Shown here: piece after piece, positions 12,285-21,202 of the stretch
Numbering within the stretch: the stretch's first letter is position 1
Layout: every line of letters starts with the position of its first letter
DNA from: Streptomyces sp. cg36
Lineage (GTDB): Bacteria; Actinomycetota; Actinomycetes; Streptomycetales; Streptomycetaceae
Length of the DNA stretch: 64,000 bases
Direction: 5' to 3'
Assembly (NCBI RefSeq): GCF_041080675.1
Contig: NZ_CP163520.1
Coordinates: forward strand, 6,539,501-6,603,500
Notes under the pieces: model-generated
Told to the model about the DNA's origin: nothing
Databases searched by the model: none
What the model saw: the letters and a program-made list of their open reading frames with translations, nothing else
Position numbers and translations under genes: made by a program

Positions 12285-12995
12285 GTGCTCATTGCCGGGT
12301 TCCCCGCCGGGGCCTGGGGGACCAACTGCTATCTGGTCGCCCCCGCCGCAGGCGAGGAGTGCGTGATCATCGACCCGGGCCACCAGGCCGCCCAGGGAGT
12401 CGAGGACGCGCTCAGGAAGCATCGGCTCAAGCCCGTCGCCGTCGTCCTCACGCACGGCCACATCGACCACTGCGCCTCGGTGGTCCCGGTGTGCGGCGCC
12501 CATGACGTCCCCGCCTGGATCCACCCCTCGGACCGGTACATGATGAGCGACCCGGAGAAGGGCCTCGGCCGCTCCTTCGGCGCGCAGATCATGGGCGACC
12601 TGACGATCGGCGAGCCCGACGACGTCAAGGAGCTGACGGACGGCGCGAAGCTGGAGCTCGTCGGCCTGGAGCTGACCGTGTCGCACGCGCCCGGCCATAC
12701 CAAGGGGTCGGTGACGTTCGGGCTGCCCGAGGCGGAGGACATTCCTCCGATCCTCTTCTCGGGCGACCTGCTCTTCGCCGGCTCCGTCGGACGCACCGAC
12801 CTGCCCGGCGGCAGCCACGCCGAGCTCCTCGAGTCGCTGGGCCGCGTGTGCCTGCCGCTCGACGACTCGACCGTGGTGCTGTCCGGCCACGGCTCCCAGA
12901 CCACCATCGGCCAGGAGCGCGCCACCAACCCGTATCTGCGGCAGGTGGCCGCCGGCCTCGGAGAGGGCATCGCCTCTCCCCGACGAGGAATGTGA
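12285..12995 (+). CDS. MBL-fold metallo-hydrolase (glyoxalase II-like)
   Basis: Metallo-beta-lactamase fold of 236 residues. The metal-binding signature THGHIDHC (HxHxDH) is intact, followed by [30 protein letters not shown] and a late histidine in [11 protein letters not shown], giving the usual binuclear set. This architecture fits hydroxyacylglutathione hydrolase-like enzymes; because actinobacteria use mycothiol rather than glutathione, the natural thioester substrate is uncertain. GTG at 12285 is preferred to the in-frame TTG at 12273 because that TTG lies inside the GAGGA ribosome site. hisS follows 14 nt downstream, so the two are probably co-transcribed. Confidence 0.92.
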   Translation: MLIAGFPAGAWGTNCYLVAPAAGEECVIIDPGHQAAQGVEDALRKHRLKPVAVVLTHGHIDHCASVVPVCGAHDVPAWIHPSDRYMMSDPEKGLGRSFGAQIMGDLTIGEPDDVKELTDGAKLELVGLELTVSHAPGHTKGSVTFGLPEAEDIPPILFSGDLLFAGSVGRTDLPGGSHAELLESLGRVCLPLDDSTVVLSGHGSQTTIGQERATNPYLRQVAAGLGEGIASPRRGM

Positions 12996-13009
12996 CGAGA
13001 AGCTTCCCC

Positions 13010-14272
13010 ATGAGTACCTTCCAGGCCCCCAAGGGCACCTACGACCTGCTCCCGCCCGACTCCGCCCGCTTCCTCGCGGTGCGCGAGGCCATCGCGGCGC
13101 CGCTGAAGCGGTCGGGCTACGGCTACATCGAGACCCCGGGCTTCGAGAACGTCGAGCTCTTCGCGCGCGGTGTCGGCGAGTCCACCGACATCGTCACCAA
13201 GGAGATGTACGCCTTCGAGACCAAGGGCGGCGACAGGCTCGCGCTGCGCCCCGAGGGCACCGCCTCCGTACTGCGCGCGGCCCTGGAGGCCAACCTCCAC
13301 AAGGCGGGCAACCTCCCGGTCAAGCTCTGGTACTCGGGCTCCTACTACCGCTACGAGCGCCCCCAGAAGGGCCGTTACCGCCACTTCTCGCAGGTCGGCG
13401 CCGAGGCGATCGGCGCCGAGGACCCGGCGCTGGACGCCGAGCTGATCATCCTGGCCGACGACGCCTACCGCTCGCTCGGCCTGCGCGACTTCCGCATCCT
13501 GCTGAACTCGCTGGGCGACCAGGAGTGCCGTCCCGTCTACCGGGCCGCCCTCCAGGAGTTCCTGCGCGGCCTCGACCTCGACGAGGAGACCCTGCGCCGC
13601 GCCGAGATCAACCCGCTGCGCGTCCTCGACGACAAGCGCGACGCGGTGCAGAAGCAGCTGGCGGGCGCGCCGCTGCTGCGCGACTACCTGTGCGACGCCT
13701 GCAAGGCGTACCACGAGGAGGTCCGCGAGCTGCTGACCGCGCAGGGCGTGCGGTACGAGGACGACCCGAAGCTGGTCCGCGGCCTCGACTACTACACCCG
13801 GACGACCTTCGAGTTCGTCCACGACGGCCTGGGCTCCCAGTCCGCGGTGGGCGGCGGCGGTCGCTACGACGGCCTCTCCGAGATGATCGGCGGCCCCGCG
13901 CTGCCGTCGGTGGGCTGGGCGCTCGGCGTCGACCGCACGGCCCTGGCGCTGGAGGCCGAGGGCGTCACCCTCGACATCCCGTCGGCGACCAGCGTCTTCG
14001 CGGTGCCGCTGGGCGAGGAGGCGCGCCGGGTGCTGTTCGGCGTGGTCACCGAGCTGCGCCGGGGCGGGGTCGCGACCGACTTCAGCTACGGCGGCAAGGG
14101 CCTCAAGGGCGCCATGAAGAACGCCAACCGCTCCGGCGCGCGACTGGCGATCGTCGCGGGCGAGCGGGACCTGGCCGAGGGCGTCGTCCAGCTCAAGGAC
14201 ATGGAGTCCGGCGACCAGGTGGCGGTCCCCGTCGCCGAGGTCGTCGAGGCCGTGCGCGCCCGGCTGGCCTGA
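13010..14272 (+). CDS. hisS: Histidyl-tRNA synthetase
   Basis: Charges tRNA-His. The 420-residue class II synthetase begins [20 protein letters not shown]. It contains motif 2 in [11 protein letters not shown] and [13 protein letters not shown], the histidine-specific signature [13 protein letters not shown], motif 3 in [13 protein letters not shown], and a C-terminal anticodon-binding domain ([20 protein letters not shown]). Length is normal. ATG at 13010 with an upstream GACGAGAAGC purine stretch. It follows the MBL hydrolase gene closely, and a perfect 11-bp hairpin at 14330-14361 probably ends the unit. Confidence 0.97.
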   Translation: MSTFQAPKGTYDLLPPDSARFLAVREAIAAPLKRSGYGYIETPGFENVELFARGVGESTDIVTKEMYAFETKGGDRLALRPEGTASVLRAALEANLHKAGNLPVKLWYSGSYYRYERPQKGRYRHFSQVGAEAIGAEDPALDAELIILADDAYRSLGLRDFRILLNSLGDQECRPVYRAALQEFLRGLDLDEETLRRAEINPLRVLDDKRDAVQKQLAGAPLLRDYLCDACKAYHEEVRELLTAQGVRYEDDPKLVRGLDYYTRTTFEFVHDGLGSQSAVGGGGRYDGLSEMIGGPALPSVGWALGVDRTALALEAEGVTLDIPSATSVFAVPLGEEARRVLFGVVTELRRGGVATDFSYGGKGLKGAMKNANRSGARLAIVAGERDLAEGVVQLKDMESGDQVAVPVAEVVEAVRARLA

Positions 14273-14329
14273 CGGCGGTCAACCCACCGCGTCCGGCGTC
14301 GTCCTGATGGATGAAGCCGGGGGCGAAGT

Positions 14330-14361
14330 GCCAAGTCCGGTCCTCGCGGGCCGGACTTGGC
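14330..14361 (+). terminator. Probable terminator after hisS
   Basis: Perfect 11-bp stem GCCAAGTCCGG/CCGGACTTGGC (14330-14340 with 14351-14361) with a 10-nt loop, between hisS and the VKOR-family gene. Confidence 0.55.
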
Positions 14362-14463
14362 GTGGCCGAACGCGGCTTCCTTATCTCCATCGAACGGTGG
14401 CCGGGCCATGGATTGCGGCACAATGGCCCCTGCCCAGCAGCCACGGAACGATGGAACGGCGAT

Positions 14464-15096
14464 ATGACCACAACAGTTGACGACGTCTCCTCCGGCCAGG
14501 AGCAGCTGAACACCAAGGGCACCGTCGGCGCGAGCCGCGCGTTCGCGTGGCTCCTGGTGATCACGGGAGCCGCCGGACTGCTGGCCGCGTGGGTCATCAC
14601 GATCGACAAGTTCAAGCTGCTCGAAGACCCGAACTTCACGCCGGGCTGCAGCCTGAACCCCGTGGTCTCCTGCGGCAACATCATGAAGAGCGACCAGGCG
14701 TCCGCGTTCGGCTTCCCGAACCCGATGCTCGGCCTGGTGGCGTACGGCATCGTGATCGCGGTCGGGATGAGCCTGCTCGCGGGCGCGCGCTTCCGCCCCT
14801 GGTACTGGCTGACCCTCAACGCGGGCACCCTCTTCGGCGTCGGATTCTGCAGCTGGCTCCAGTTCCAGTCGCTGTACCGGATCAACGCGCTCTGCCTGTG
14901 GTGCAGCCTGGCGTGGGTCGCGACGATCTTCATGTTCTGGTACGTGACCTCGCACAACATCCGGCGCGGCCTGCTGCCCGCGCCCGGCTGGCTCAAGTCC
15001 TTCCTGTCCGAGTTCACCTGGGTGCTGCCGGTGCTGCACGTGGGCGTCGTCGGGATGCTGGTGCTGACCCGCTGGTGGGACTTCTGGACCAGCTGA
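14464..15096 (+). CDS. Vitamin K epoxide reductase (VKOR) family membrane protein
   Basis: In bacteria VKOR homologues re-oxidise DsbA-like proteins using quinone, so they drive disulfide formation outside the membrane. The 210-residue protein has five or so hydrophobic segments (about residues 25-47, 90-110, 117-135, 140-160, 180-200). It carries the loop cysteines in CSLNPVVSCGN and the active-site pair CLWC (C144/C147), so the redox relay looks complete. No DsbA-like domain is fused to it and none is adjacent. ATG at 14464, 10 nt downstream of AACGATGGAACGG. It appears monocistronic. Confidence 0.93.
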   Translation: MTTTVDDVSSGQEQLNTKGTVGASRAFAWLLVITGAAGLLAAWVITIDKFKLLEDPNFTPGCSLNPVVSCGNIMKSDQASAFGFPNPMLGLVAYGIVIAVGMSLLAGARFRPWYWLTLNAGTLFGVGFCSWLQFQSLYRINALCLWCSLAWVATIFMFWYVTSHNIRRGLLPAPGWLKSFLSEFTWVLPVLHVGVVGMLVLTRWWDFWTS

Positions 15097-15153
15097 CCTG
15101 CGGGTTTCCTTCCGGCGGCGGCGTTGTCGGCGGGGTGGCATAGGGTTCTCGAC

Positions 15154-16518
15154 GTGGAGCCCGACCTGTTCACCGCAGCCGCAGAGGACCGCCAGGAGAA
15201 AGACCCGGCGGGCAGCCCTCTGGCCGTCCGGATGCGCCCGCGCACCCTTGACGAAGTGGTCGGGCAGCAGCATCTGCTGAAGCCCGGCTCGCCGCTGCGG
15301 CGGCTGGTGGGGGAGGGCAGCGGCGGCCCCGCCGGCCCCTCCTCGGTGATCCTGTGGGGCCCGCCGGGCACCGGCAAGACGACCCTGGCGTACGTGGTCT
15401 CCAAGGCCACCAACAAGCGCTTCGTGGAGCTCTCCGCGATCACCGCGGGCGTCAAGGAAGTGCGGGCCGTGATCGACGGGGCCCGCCGGGCCATCGGCGG
15501 CTTCGGCAAGGAGACCGTCCTCTTCCTCGACGAGATCCACCGCTTCTCCAAGGCCCAGCAGGACTCCCTGCTCCCGGCCGTGGAGAACCGCTGGGTCACC
15601 CTGATCGCGGCCACCACGGAGAACCCGTACTTCTCGGTGATCTCCCCGCTGCTCTCCCGCTCCCTGCTGCTGACCCTGGAGCCGCTCACCGACGACGACC
15701 TGCGCGCGCTGCTGCGCCGGGCGGTCGGGGAGGAGCGCGGCCTGGGCGGCGCGGTCGGCCTGCCCGAGGACGCCGAGGCGCATCTGCTGCGGATCGCGGG
15801 CGGCGACGCCCGGCGCGCCCTGACCGCCCTTGAGGCGGCGGCGGGGGCGGCCCTCGCCAAGGAGGAGGGCGAGATCACGCTCCAGACGGTCGAGGAGACC
15901 GTCGACCGGGCGGCCGTGAAGTACGACAAGGACGGCGACCAGCACTACGACGTGGCGAGCGCCCTGATCAAGTCGATCCGCGGCTCGGACGTGGACGCGG
16001 CGCTGCACTATCTGGCGAGGATGATCGAGGCGGGCGAGGACCCCCGGTTCATCGCGCGCCGGCTGATGATCTCCGCGAGCGAGGACATCGGCCTCGCCGA
16101 CCCGACGGCGCTGCCGACGGCGGTCGCCGCCGCCCAGGCCGTGGCCATGATCGGCTTCCCCGAGGCGGCCCTCACACTGAGCCACGCCACCATCGCCCTG
16201 GCCCTGGCGCCGAAGTCCAACGCGGCGACGACCGCGATCTTCGCCGCGATGGAGGACGTCCGCAAGGGCCTGGCCGGGCCCGTTCCGCCGCATCTGCGCG
16301 ACGGCCACTACAAGGGCGCGGCCAAGCTCGGCCACGCCCAGGGGTATGTGTACCCGCACGACGTGCCGGGCGCGATCGCCGCCCAGCAGTACGCACCGGA
16401 CGCGGTGGCCGACAAGCACTACTACGAGCCCACGCGGTACGGGGCGGAAGCGCGGTACGCGGACGTGGTGGAGAAGGTCCGCGAGCGGCTCGGCCGGGAA
16501 GGCGGCCCGGCCTCCTGA
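15154..16518 (+). CDS. rarA: Replication-associated recombination protein A (RarA/MgsA AAA+ ATPase)
   Basis: A clamp-loader-like AAA+ protein acting at stalled replication forks. The 454-residue product has Walker [10 protein letters not shown], Walker [10 protein letters not shown], sensor 1 in AATTENP, and the family-specific C-terminal tetramerisation region ([33 protein letters not shown]). GTG at 15154 ([14 protein letters not shown]) places the N-terminus as in family members. The short C-terminal tail is Gly/Pro-rich. It converges with the DUF2470 gene; the 28-nt gap is GC-rich with no clear terminator. Confidence 0.96.
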   Translation: MEPDLFTAAAEDRQEKDPAGSPLAVRMRPRTLDEVVGQQHLLKPGSPLRRLVGEGSGGPAGPSSVILWGPPGTGKTTLAYVVSKATNKRFVELSAITAGVKEVRAVIDGARRAIGGFGKETVLFLDEIHRFSKAQQDSLLPAVENRWVTLIAATTENPYFSVISPLLSRSLLLTLEPLTDDDLRALLRRAVGEERGLGGAVGLPEDAEAHLLRIAGGDARRALTALEAAAGAALAKEEGEITLQTVEETVDRAAVKYDKDGDQHYDVASALIKSIRGSDVDAALHYLARMIEAGEDPRFIARRLMISASEDIGLADPTALPTAVAAAQAVAMIGFPEAALTLSHATIALALAPKSNAATTAIFAAMEDVRKGLAGPVPPHLRDGHYKGAAKLGHAQGYVYPHDVPGAIAAQQYAPDAVADKHYYEPTRYGAEARYADVVEKVRERLGREGGPAS

Positions 16519-16546
16519 GCCCCGCGCCCGGCGCGGCCGACGGCGC

Positions 16547-17422
16547 TCAGTCCGTCGCCGCCTCGAAGAGCCGTCGCATCGCCGCGCGCAGCTGCGCGAG
16601 GTCGGCGACCGGCTCGGGGAAGTCGAAGCGCGCGTCGAAGCAGTGCCCGCCCCGCTCCTGGAACCGCACCCGCAGACCGAACCGGTCCAGGGCGAGCGGG
16701 GTGACCGATTTCATCCCGCCCCGCCCGGCCGCGCCGACCAGCCCGCACAGCGCGCGCACCTGCTCCCCGTGGTGGGTGTGCAGATGCTGGAGCAGTTCGG
16801 GCTCGTCCTGGACCAGCGGATCGGGCTCCGCCGCGGTGAAGGCGTCGGGGTCGACCGCGCTCGCGCCCCACAGGTCGTCGACGTACGCCTCCTTCGTCTC
16901 CAGGCGGAGCGTCATGCTGCCGGGCGGGGCGAGGCCGGGGACCCGGGTGAGCCAGCCGGTGACCCAGGCGCGGCCCCGGATGCGCTGCGGGACGGAGACC
17001 GGTGCCACATCGGTGATCTCCAGGGCGGCCGAGAGCTCGTCGTCCTGGGCGTGGGTGGCGGCGCGCACGGCGGGGGAGTCGGCGGGGAAGAGCAGGAAGA
17101 GATCGCCCTCGGGGCCCACGTTGCGCAGCCGGGGCTCCAGCTGCTCGGGGCGCACACCGTGGAGGCCGGTCAGAAGCAGCACCGACGAGCAGGTACTATG
17201 TACGAGAGTTCGTGTGCGCTCGGCTGCTGACGGCATCCGCGCGATTTCAAGTCCGCTGGGACGCGGCTGACCACGATCTGATCGGACCTCCGTCACGTGA
17301 CCGGTGGCATGCTGCGCACCGGTACCGGCCCCCTTGTGCGGGCCGGTGGAGCCGACCCCTTCTGCGGGCTCGGCCTTCTTCGTGCTGTCCGTGATGTGAC
17401 TGGTGTTCCCCGGACGAGACAT
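16547..17422 (-). CDS. DUF2470-domain protein under an iron box
   Basis: The 291-residue product carries a C-terminal DUF2470-type domain (DPDAFTAAEPDPLVQDEPEL, LQHLHTHHGEQVRALCG and a GMKSVTPLALDRFGLRV segment), the fold found at the C-terminus of HugZ-type haem-utilisation proteins. The middle is a split-barrel-like region (SVLLLTGLHGVRPEQ, LRLETKEAYVDDLWG). ATG at 17422 has a good AAGGAG site. A second candidate start, ATG at 17236 (MPSAAERTRTLV), fits the domain boundary as I remember it but lacks a ribosome site, so the first 62 residues are uncertain. An iron box lies 15 bp upstream, pointing to iron repression and a haem/iron role (inference). Confidence 0.82.
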   Translation of the reverse strand: MSRPGNTSHITDSTKKAEPAEGVGSTGPHKGAGTGAQHATGHVTEVRSDRGQPRPSGLEIARMPSAAERTRTLVHSTCSSVLLLTGLHGVRPEQLEPRLRNVGPEGDLFLLFPADSPAVRAATHAQDDELSAALEITDVAPVSVPQRIRGRAWVTGWLTRVPGLAPPGSMTLRLETKEAYVDDLWGASAVDPDAFTAAEPDPLVQDEPELLQHLHTHHGEQVRALCGLVGAAGRGGMKSVTPLALDRFGLRVRFQERGGHCFDARFDFPEPVADLAQLRAAMRRLFEAATD

Positions 17423-17436
17423 GCGATCTCCTTGAG

Positions 17437-17455
17437 TAAGGTGAGCCTAACCTAA
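17437..17455 (-). promoter_or_regulatory. DmdR/DtxR-type iron box
   Basis: Minus-strand TTAGGTTAGGCTCACCTTA is a 19-bp interrupted palindrome. It matches the classic Streptomyces iron box (TTAGGTTAGGCTCACCTAA, bound by the DtxR/IdeR-family repressor DmdR1) at 18 of 19 positions. It ends 15 bp before the DUF2470 ATG and begins 25 bp before the rpsD GTG, in a 57-bp divergent intergenic region. Confidence 0.85.
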
Positions 17456-17479
17456 CCCAACCATGGAGGTTTGGAGAAC

Positions 17480-18094
17480 GTGCCTAACCAGTCGCGTCCC
17501 AAGGTCAAGAAGTCCCGTGCGCTCGGCATCGCGCTGACGCCGAAGGCCGTCAAGTACTTCGAGGCCCGTCCGTACCCGCCGGGCGAGCACGGCCGTGGCC
17601 GCAAGCAGAACTCGGACTACAAGGTCCGTCTGCTCGAGAAGCAGCGTCTGCGCGCCCAGTACGACATCTCTGAGCGTCAGATGGCGCGTGCCTACGACCG
17701 CGCCAAGAAGGCCGAGGGCAAGACCGGCGAGGCGCTCGTCGTCGAGCTCGAGCGTCGCCTCGACGCCCTGGTCCTGCGTTCGGGCATCGCCCGCACCATC
17801 TACCAGGCCCGCCAGATGGTCGTCCACGGCCACATCGAGGTCAACGGTGGCAAGGTCGACAAGCCGTCGTTCCGCGTCCGTCCGGACGACGTCATCACCG
17901 TCCGCGAGCGCAGCCGTGCGAAGCACCCCTTCCAGGTTGCCCGCGAGGGTGGCTACGCCGGCGAGGGCGAGACCCCGCGCTACCTCCAGGTGAACCTGAA
18001 GGCCCTGGCCTTCCGCCTGGACCGTGACCCGAACCGCAAGGAAATCCCGGTCATCTGCGACGAGCAGCTCGTCGTCGAGTACTACGCCCGCTGA
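17480..18094 (+). CDS. rpsD: 30S ribosomal protein S4
   Basis: Primary 16S rRNA-binding protein that nucleates 30S assembly. The 204-residue product begins [20 protein letters not shown], followed by the [20 protein letters not shown] segment and the S4 RNA-binding domain ([40 protein letters not shown]). The N-terminal region has no zinc-binding cysteines, so this is the zinc-independent (C-) form. GTG at 17480 is preferred over the in-frame TTG at 17471 because TGGAG lies between them as ribosome site. The gene is monocistronic and separated from the other ribosomal operons; the promoter must lie in the 57-bp gap with the iron box or further upstream inside the divergent gene. Confidence 0.97.
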   Translation: MPNQSRPKVKKSRALGIALTPKAVKYFEARPYPPGEHGRGRKQNSDYKVRLLEKQRLRAQYDISERQMARAYDRAKKAEGKTGEALVVELERRLDALVLRSGIARTIYQARQMVVHGHIEVNGGKVDKPSFRVRPDDVITVRERSRAKHPFQVAREGGYAGEGETPRYLQVNLKALAFRLDRDPNRKEIPVICDEQLVVEYYAR

Positions 18095-18108
18095 GTCAGG
18101 CGAAGTAT

Positions 18109-20268
18109 TCAGCGCTCCGCGCTCCGGCCCGCCGTCCCCTCGCTCCGCACGGAGCGGGAGGCGGCGGGTCCGCGCGTTTCCGGGGCCGGTGCGCCCCCGG
18201 CCGCCGGGGCCCCCGCCGGCTCCTCCTCGGCCACGGCCACCGCCCGCGCCACCGCCTCGTCCAGGCCCAGCGCCGTGCCCCGGCCCCGGAACGTGCGGTA
18301 CGCCGCGTCCCCCAGGCGCGCCCGGGCCCGCTCCTCGCACAGGACGTGCGCCGCGTTGTAGTACGCCGAGCCGAACAGCGGCAGCCCCACCGACGGCCAG
18401 ATCCCCTCGGCCGCCCCCTGGAGCACCGCCGCCCCCGACGGATCGCCCTCGTCCACCGCCACCAGCGCCATCAGCTCCAGCGCGAGCACCGTGCCCAGCA
18501 GGTCGTGGAAGGCGTGGTCGATGACCAGGCACTCGGTCAGCAGCAGCCGGGCCCGGTCCAGGTCCCCCGCGTGCCGGGCCGCGTACGCCAGGACGTACAG
18601 CGCGTACGCGCGCGCCCAGCGCTCCCCGTGGTCCACACAGACCTCCAGGACGTGCTCGCACATCACCACGGCCTCGTCCAGGTGGCCCCCGAACGCCACC
18701 GCCATGGCCAGTTCGATCCGCGCCATCAGCACATTGCTGTTGAGTTCGCCGATCTCCTCGTACCGGGCCAGTGCCTCCCGCAGCAGCCGCTCGGCGCGCG
18801 GCATGTCGTCGGTGACCAGCGCCAGGCACCCGGTGCGGTGCACCGCGTACGCCAGCGCCAGCGGGTCGCCGGTGCGCTCGGCCTCCGCGCGGCACTCGTG
18901 CAGCGCGGCGACCGCGGCCGTGGTGTCGCCCCGCAGCACCGAGACGTAGCCGAGCACCCACAGCGCCTTGAGCCGGGCGCCGTCGTGCTCACCGCCGCCG
19001 GCCTCCAGGACCTGGCCCAGCCAGTGCCCGCCCTCGGCCAGCCGCCCGCACCCCACCCAGCAGAACCAGAGGGTGCCCGCCAGGTACTGGGCCAGATGCG
19101 CCTCGCGCGCCGAGTCCAGCGAGTGGTCCATCGCGGCCCGCAGATTGGGCAGCTCGGCCTCCACCCGCACCGCCACCTCGGCCTGGCGGGGGCTGAACCA
19201 CTCCAGCTCGCACCAGGTGGCCAGGCCCAGGTACCAGTCGCGGTGGCGGCGGCGCAGCCGGTCGGCGTCCCCGGCCGCGGCCAGCCAGTCCGCGCCGTAC
19301 TCCCGTACGGTGTCGAGCATCCGGTAGCGCACGCCCGCCGGGCCGTCCTCGCGCACCACCAGTGAGTGCTCCAGGAGCTGTTGCAGCACGTCGAGGACGT
19401 CCTCGGGCGGCAGGTCCGGGCCGACGCAGACGTATTCGACGGCCTCCAGGTCGAACTGCCCGGCGAAGACCGAGAGCCGTGCCCACAGCAGCCGCTGGGC
19501 CGGGGTGCACAGCTCGTGGCTCCAGCCGATCGTGGTCCGCAGCGTCTGATGGCGGGCCACCGTCCCGCGCCCGCCGCCGGTCAGCAGCCGGAACCGGTCG
19601 TCCAGGCGGCGCAGCAGCTGCTCCGGGCAGAGCGCCCCCAGCCGTCCGGCGGCCAGCTCCAGGGCGAGCGGGATCCCGTCGAGGCGCCGGCAGAGCTCGT
19701 GCACGGTCGCGGTCCGCTCCTCGGTGAGCGCGAAGCCGCCGGGCCCGGCGGCGGCCCGGTCGGTGAAGAGCCGGACCGCGTCCTCGTCGTCCATCGGCGC
19801 CAGGGCCAGCAGCCGCTCGCCCTCCAGGCGCAGCGGCAGCCGTCCGGCGGCGAGCACCCGCAGCCCGGGGGAGCGGCGCAGCAGCGCGTGTACCAGCTCG
19901 GCGCAGGCGTCCACCAGCTGCTCGAACCCGTCGAGCACCAGCAGCAGGGTGCGGTCGGCGAGGTGGTCGAGCAGGGTGTCGCGCAGCGGGCGGCTGGTGT
20001 GGTCGGTCAGCTCCAGCGCCTCGGCGAGGGCGTGGTCGAGGAGGCCGGGGTCGGTGACGGTGGAGAGGTCCGCCAGCCGGACGCCATCGCAGTACCGTTC
20101 CTGCACCGCGGTGGCCGCCGCGGCGCGCAGGGCGAGCCGACTCTTCCCGACCCCGCCGACCCCGACCACGGTGACCAGCCGCGCCTCGGCCAGCAGCCCC
20201 CGCAGGGCGGCCAGTTCACGTTCTCGCCCGACGAAGCCGTTCAGCTCCGACGGCAGATGGGAGCGCAT
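18109..20268 (-). CDS. NB-ARC/TPR (AfsR/STAND-like) ATPase without a DNA-binding domain
   Basis: The 719-residue product starts MRSHLPSELNGFVGRERELA and continues with Walker A VVGVGGVGKSRLAL, a Walker B-like LLLVLDGFEQL, RNBS/GLPL-type RLDGIPLALELAAG and a winged-helix region (HQTLRTTIGWSHELCTPAQR). About 350 residues of TPR-like helices follow. This is the central and C-terminal architecture of AfsR/LuxR-family STAND regulators, but both the N-terminal SARP domain and a C-terminal LuxR HTH are absent. The tail is Ala/Pro/Glu-rich. It may act as a signalling scaffold rather than a direct transcription factor. The start has no convincing ribosome site. Convergent with rpsD, 14 nt apart. Confidence 0.85.
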   Translation of the reverse strand: MRSHLPSELNGFVGRERELAALRGLLAEARLVTVVGVGGVGKSRLALRAAAATAVQERYCDGVRLADLSTVTDPGLLDHALAEALELTDHTSRPLRDTLLDHLADRTLLLVLDGFEQLVDACAELVHALLRRSPGLRVLAAGRLPLRLEGERLLALAPMDDEDAVRLFTDRAAAGPGGFALTEERTATVHELCRRLDGIPLALELAAGRLGALCPEQLLRRLDDRFRLLTGGGRGTVARHQTLRTTIGWSHELCTPAQRLLWARLSVFAGQFDLEAVEYVCVGPDLPPEDVLDVLQQLLEHSLVVREDGPAGVRYRMLDTVREYGADWLAAAGDADRLRRRHRDWYLGLATWCELEWFSPRQAEVAVRVEAELPNLRAAMDHSLDSAREAHLAQYLAGTLWFCWVGCGRLAEGGHWLGQVLEAGGGEHDGARLKALWVLGYVSVLRGDTTAAVAALHECRAEAERTGDPLALAYAVHRTGCLALVTDDMPRAERLLREALARYEEIGELNSNVLMARIELAMAVAFGGHLDEAVVMCEHVLEVCVDHGERWARAYALYVLAYAARHAGDLDRARLLLTECLVIDHAFHDLLGTVLALELMALVAVDEGDPSGAAVLQGAAEGIWPSVGLPLFGSAYYNAAHVLCEERARARLGDAAYRTFRGRGTALGLDEAVARAVAVAEEEPAGAPAAGGAPAPETRGPAASRSVRSEGTAGRSAER

Positions 20269-20430
20269 GGAACACGCAGAGTACTCACGCGCACGCACTC
20301 CGTACAATCGGTGTACGGGACTCCGGTTCTCCGGGGCCCTAATGCGGTAGGGGGCAAGACCCTCGGCGCGATAGGGTCGGGTGACAACTTTTTTCTTTGT
20401 CCGACGGTCGAGGCGCAGGGAGCGGTGCAA

Positions 20431-20853
20431 GTGTCCGGTGGAGAGGTGGCCGGGATCCTGGTGGCCGTCTTCTGGGCGATCCTGGTGTCCTTCCTCGCCG
20501 TAGTCCTCGTGAGGCTGGCCCAGACGCTGAAGGCGACGACCAAGCTGGTGGCGGACGTGACCGAACAGGCCGTCCCGCTGCTCGCGGACGCCTCGACGGC
20601 GGTGCGCTCGGCGCAGACCCAGCTGGAGCGGGTCGACGCGATCGCCTCCGACGTCCAGGAGGTCACCTCCAACGCGTCGGCGCTCTCCACCACGGTCGCC
20701 TCCACCTTCGGCGGCCCCCTGGTGAAGGTCGCGGCCTTCGGGTACGGGGTGCGCCGCGCCATCGGACGGAAAACCGGGACCGCCGAGCCGTCTCCCACGG
20801 TCATCGTCGGACGGACCGTGCCGTCCGCTCGGCGGAGCAGGCGAAAGGGCTGA
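20431..20853 (+). CDS. DUF948-type single-pass membrane protein
   Basis: The 140-residue product begins MSGGEVAGILVAVFWAILVS with a membrane helix up to about residue 27. A long amphipathic helical segment follows (ATTKLVADVTEQAVPLLADA, TQLERVDAIASDVQEV, repeated hydrophobic heptads) and a basic tail RRSRRKG. This is the usual DUF948 layout (small envelope-associated proteins of unknown function). GTG at 20431 lies 8 nt after CAGGGAG. The next small gene starts 7 nt downstream and alaS follows, so the three are likely co-transcribed, as commonly seen in Streptomyces. Confidence 0.85.
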   Translation: MSGGEVAGILVAVFWAILVSFLAVVLVRLAQTLKATTKLVADVTEQAVPLLADASTAVRSAQTQLERVDAIASDVQEVTSNASALSTTVASTFGGPLVKVAAFGYGVRRAIGRKTGTAEPSPTVIVGRTVPSARRSRRKG

Positions 20854-20860
20854 CGCTGCG

Positions 20861-21202
20861 ATGTTCCGCCGTACGTTCTGGTTCACCGCGGGCGCCGCAG
20901 CCGGTGTGTGGGCCACCACCAAGGTAAACCGGAAGCTGAAGCAGCTCACCCCGGAGTCGCTGGCCGCGCGCACCGCGGACAAGGCGGTCGAGGCGGGCCA
21001 CCGGCTGAAGGACTTCGCGCTCGACGTGAAGGCCGGGATGGTGCAGCGCGAGTCCGAGCTCAACGACGCGCTGGGGCTCAACGCCTCCAACGTGCGGGAG
21101 CTCCCGACCCAGCGCCGCCTCGCGGCCATCGACCAACCCGACCAGCAGAACCCGAAGATCTCCTACAAGCAGATCCCGTACAACCGGAATGAGGACCACT
21201 GA
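20861..21202 (+). CDS. Small conserved hypothetical protein upstream of alaS (DUF6167-like)
   Basis: The 113-residue product begins [20 protein letters not shown], a short hydrophobic segment that could be a membrane helix or signal anchor, followed by a basic stretch ([20 protein letters not shown]) and a hydrophilic tail ending [13 protein letters not shown] recognise it only as a conserved actinobacterial protein between the DUF948 gene and alaS; the DUF6167 assignment is from memory. No catalytic motif is visible. Its TGA overlaps the alaS ATG by one base (TGATG at 21200-21204), so it is translationally coupled to alaS. Confidence 0.8.
   Translation: MFRRTFWFTAGAAAGVWATTKVNRKLKQLTPESLAARTADKAVEAGHRLKDFALDVKAGMVQRESELNDALGLNASNVRELPTQRRLAAIDQPDQQNPKISYKQIPYNRNEDH

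Noticed and set aside
18346..19365. Plus-strand frame inside the NB-ARC/TPR gene
   Set aside because: Shadow frame; the minus-strand product shows real Walker A and TPR-like sequence.
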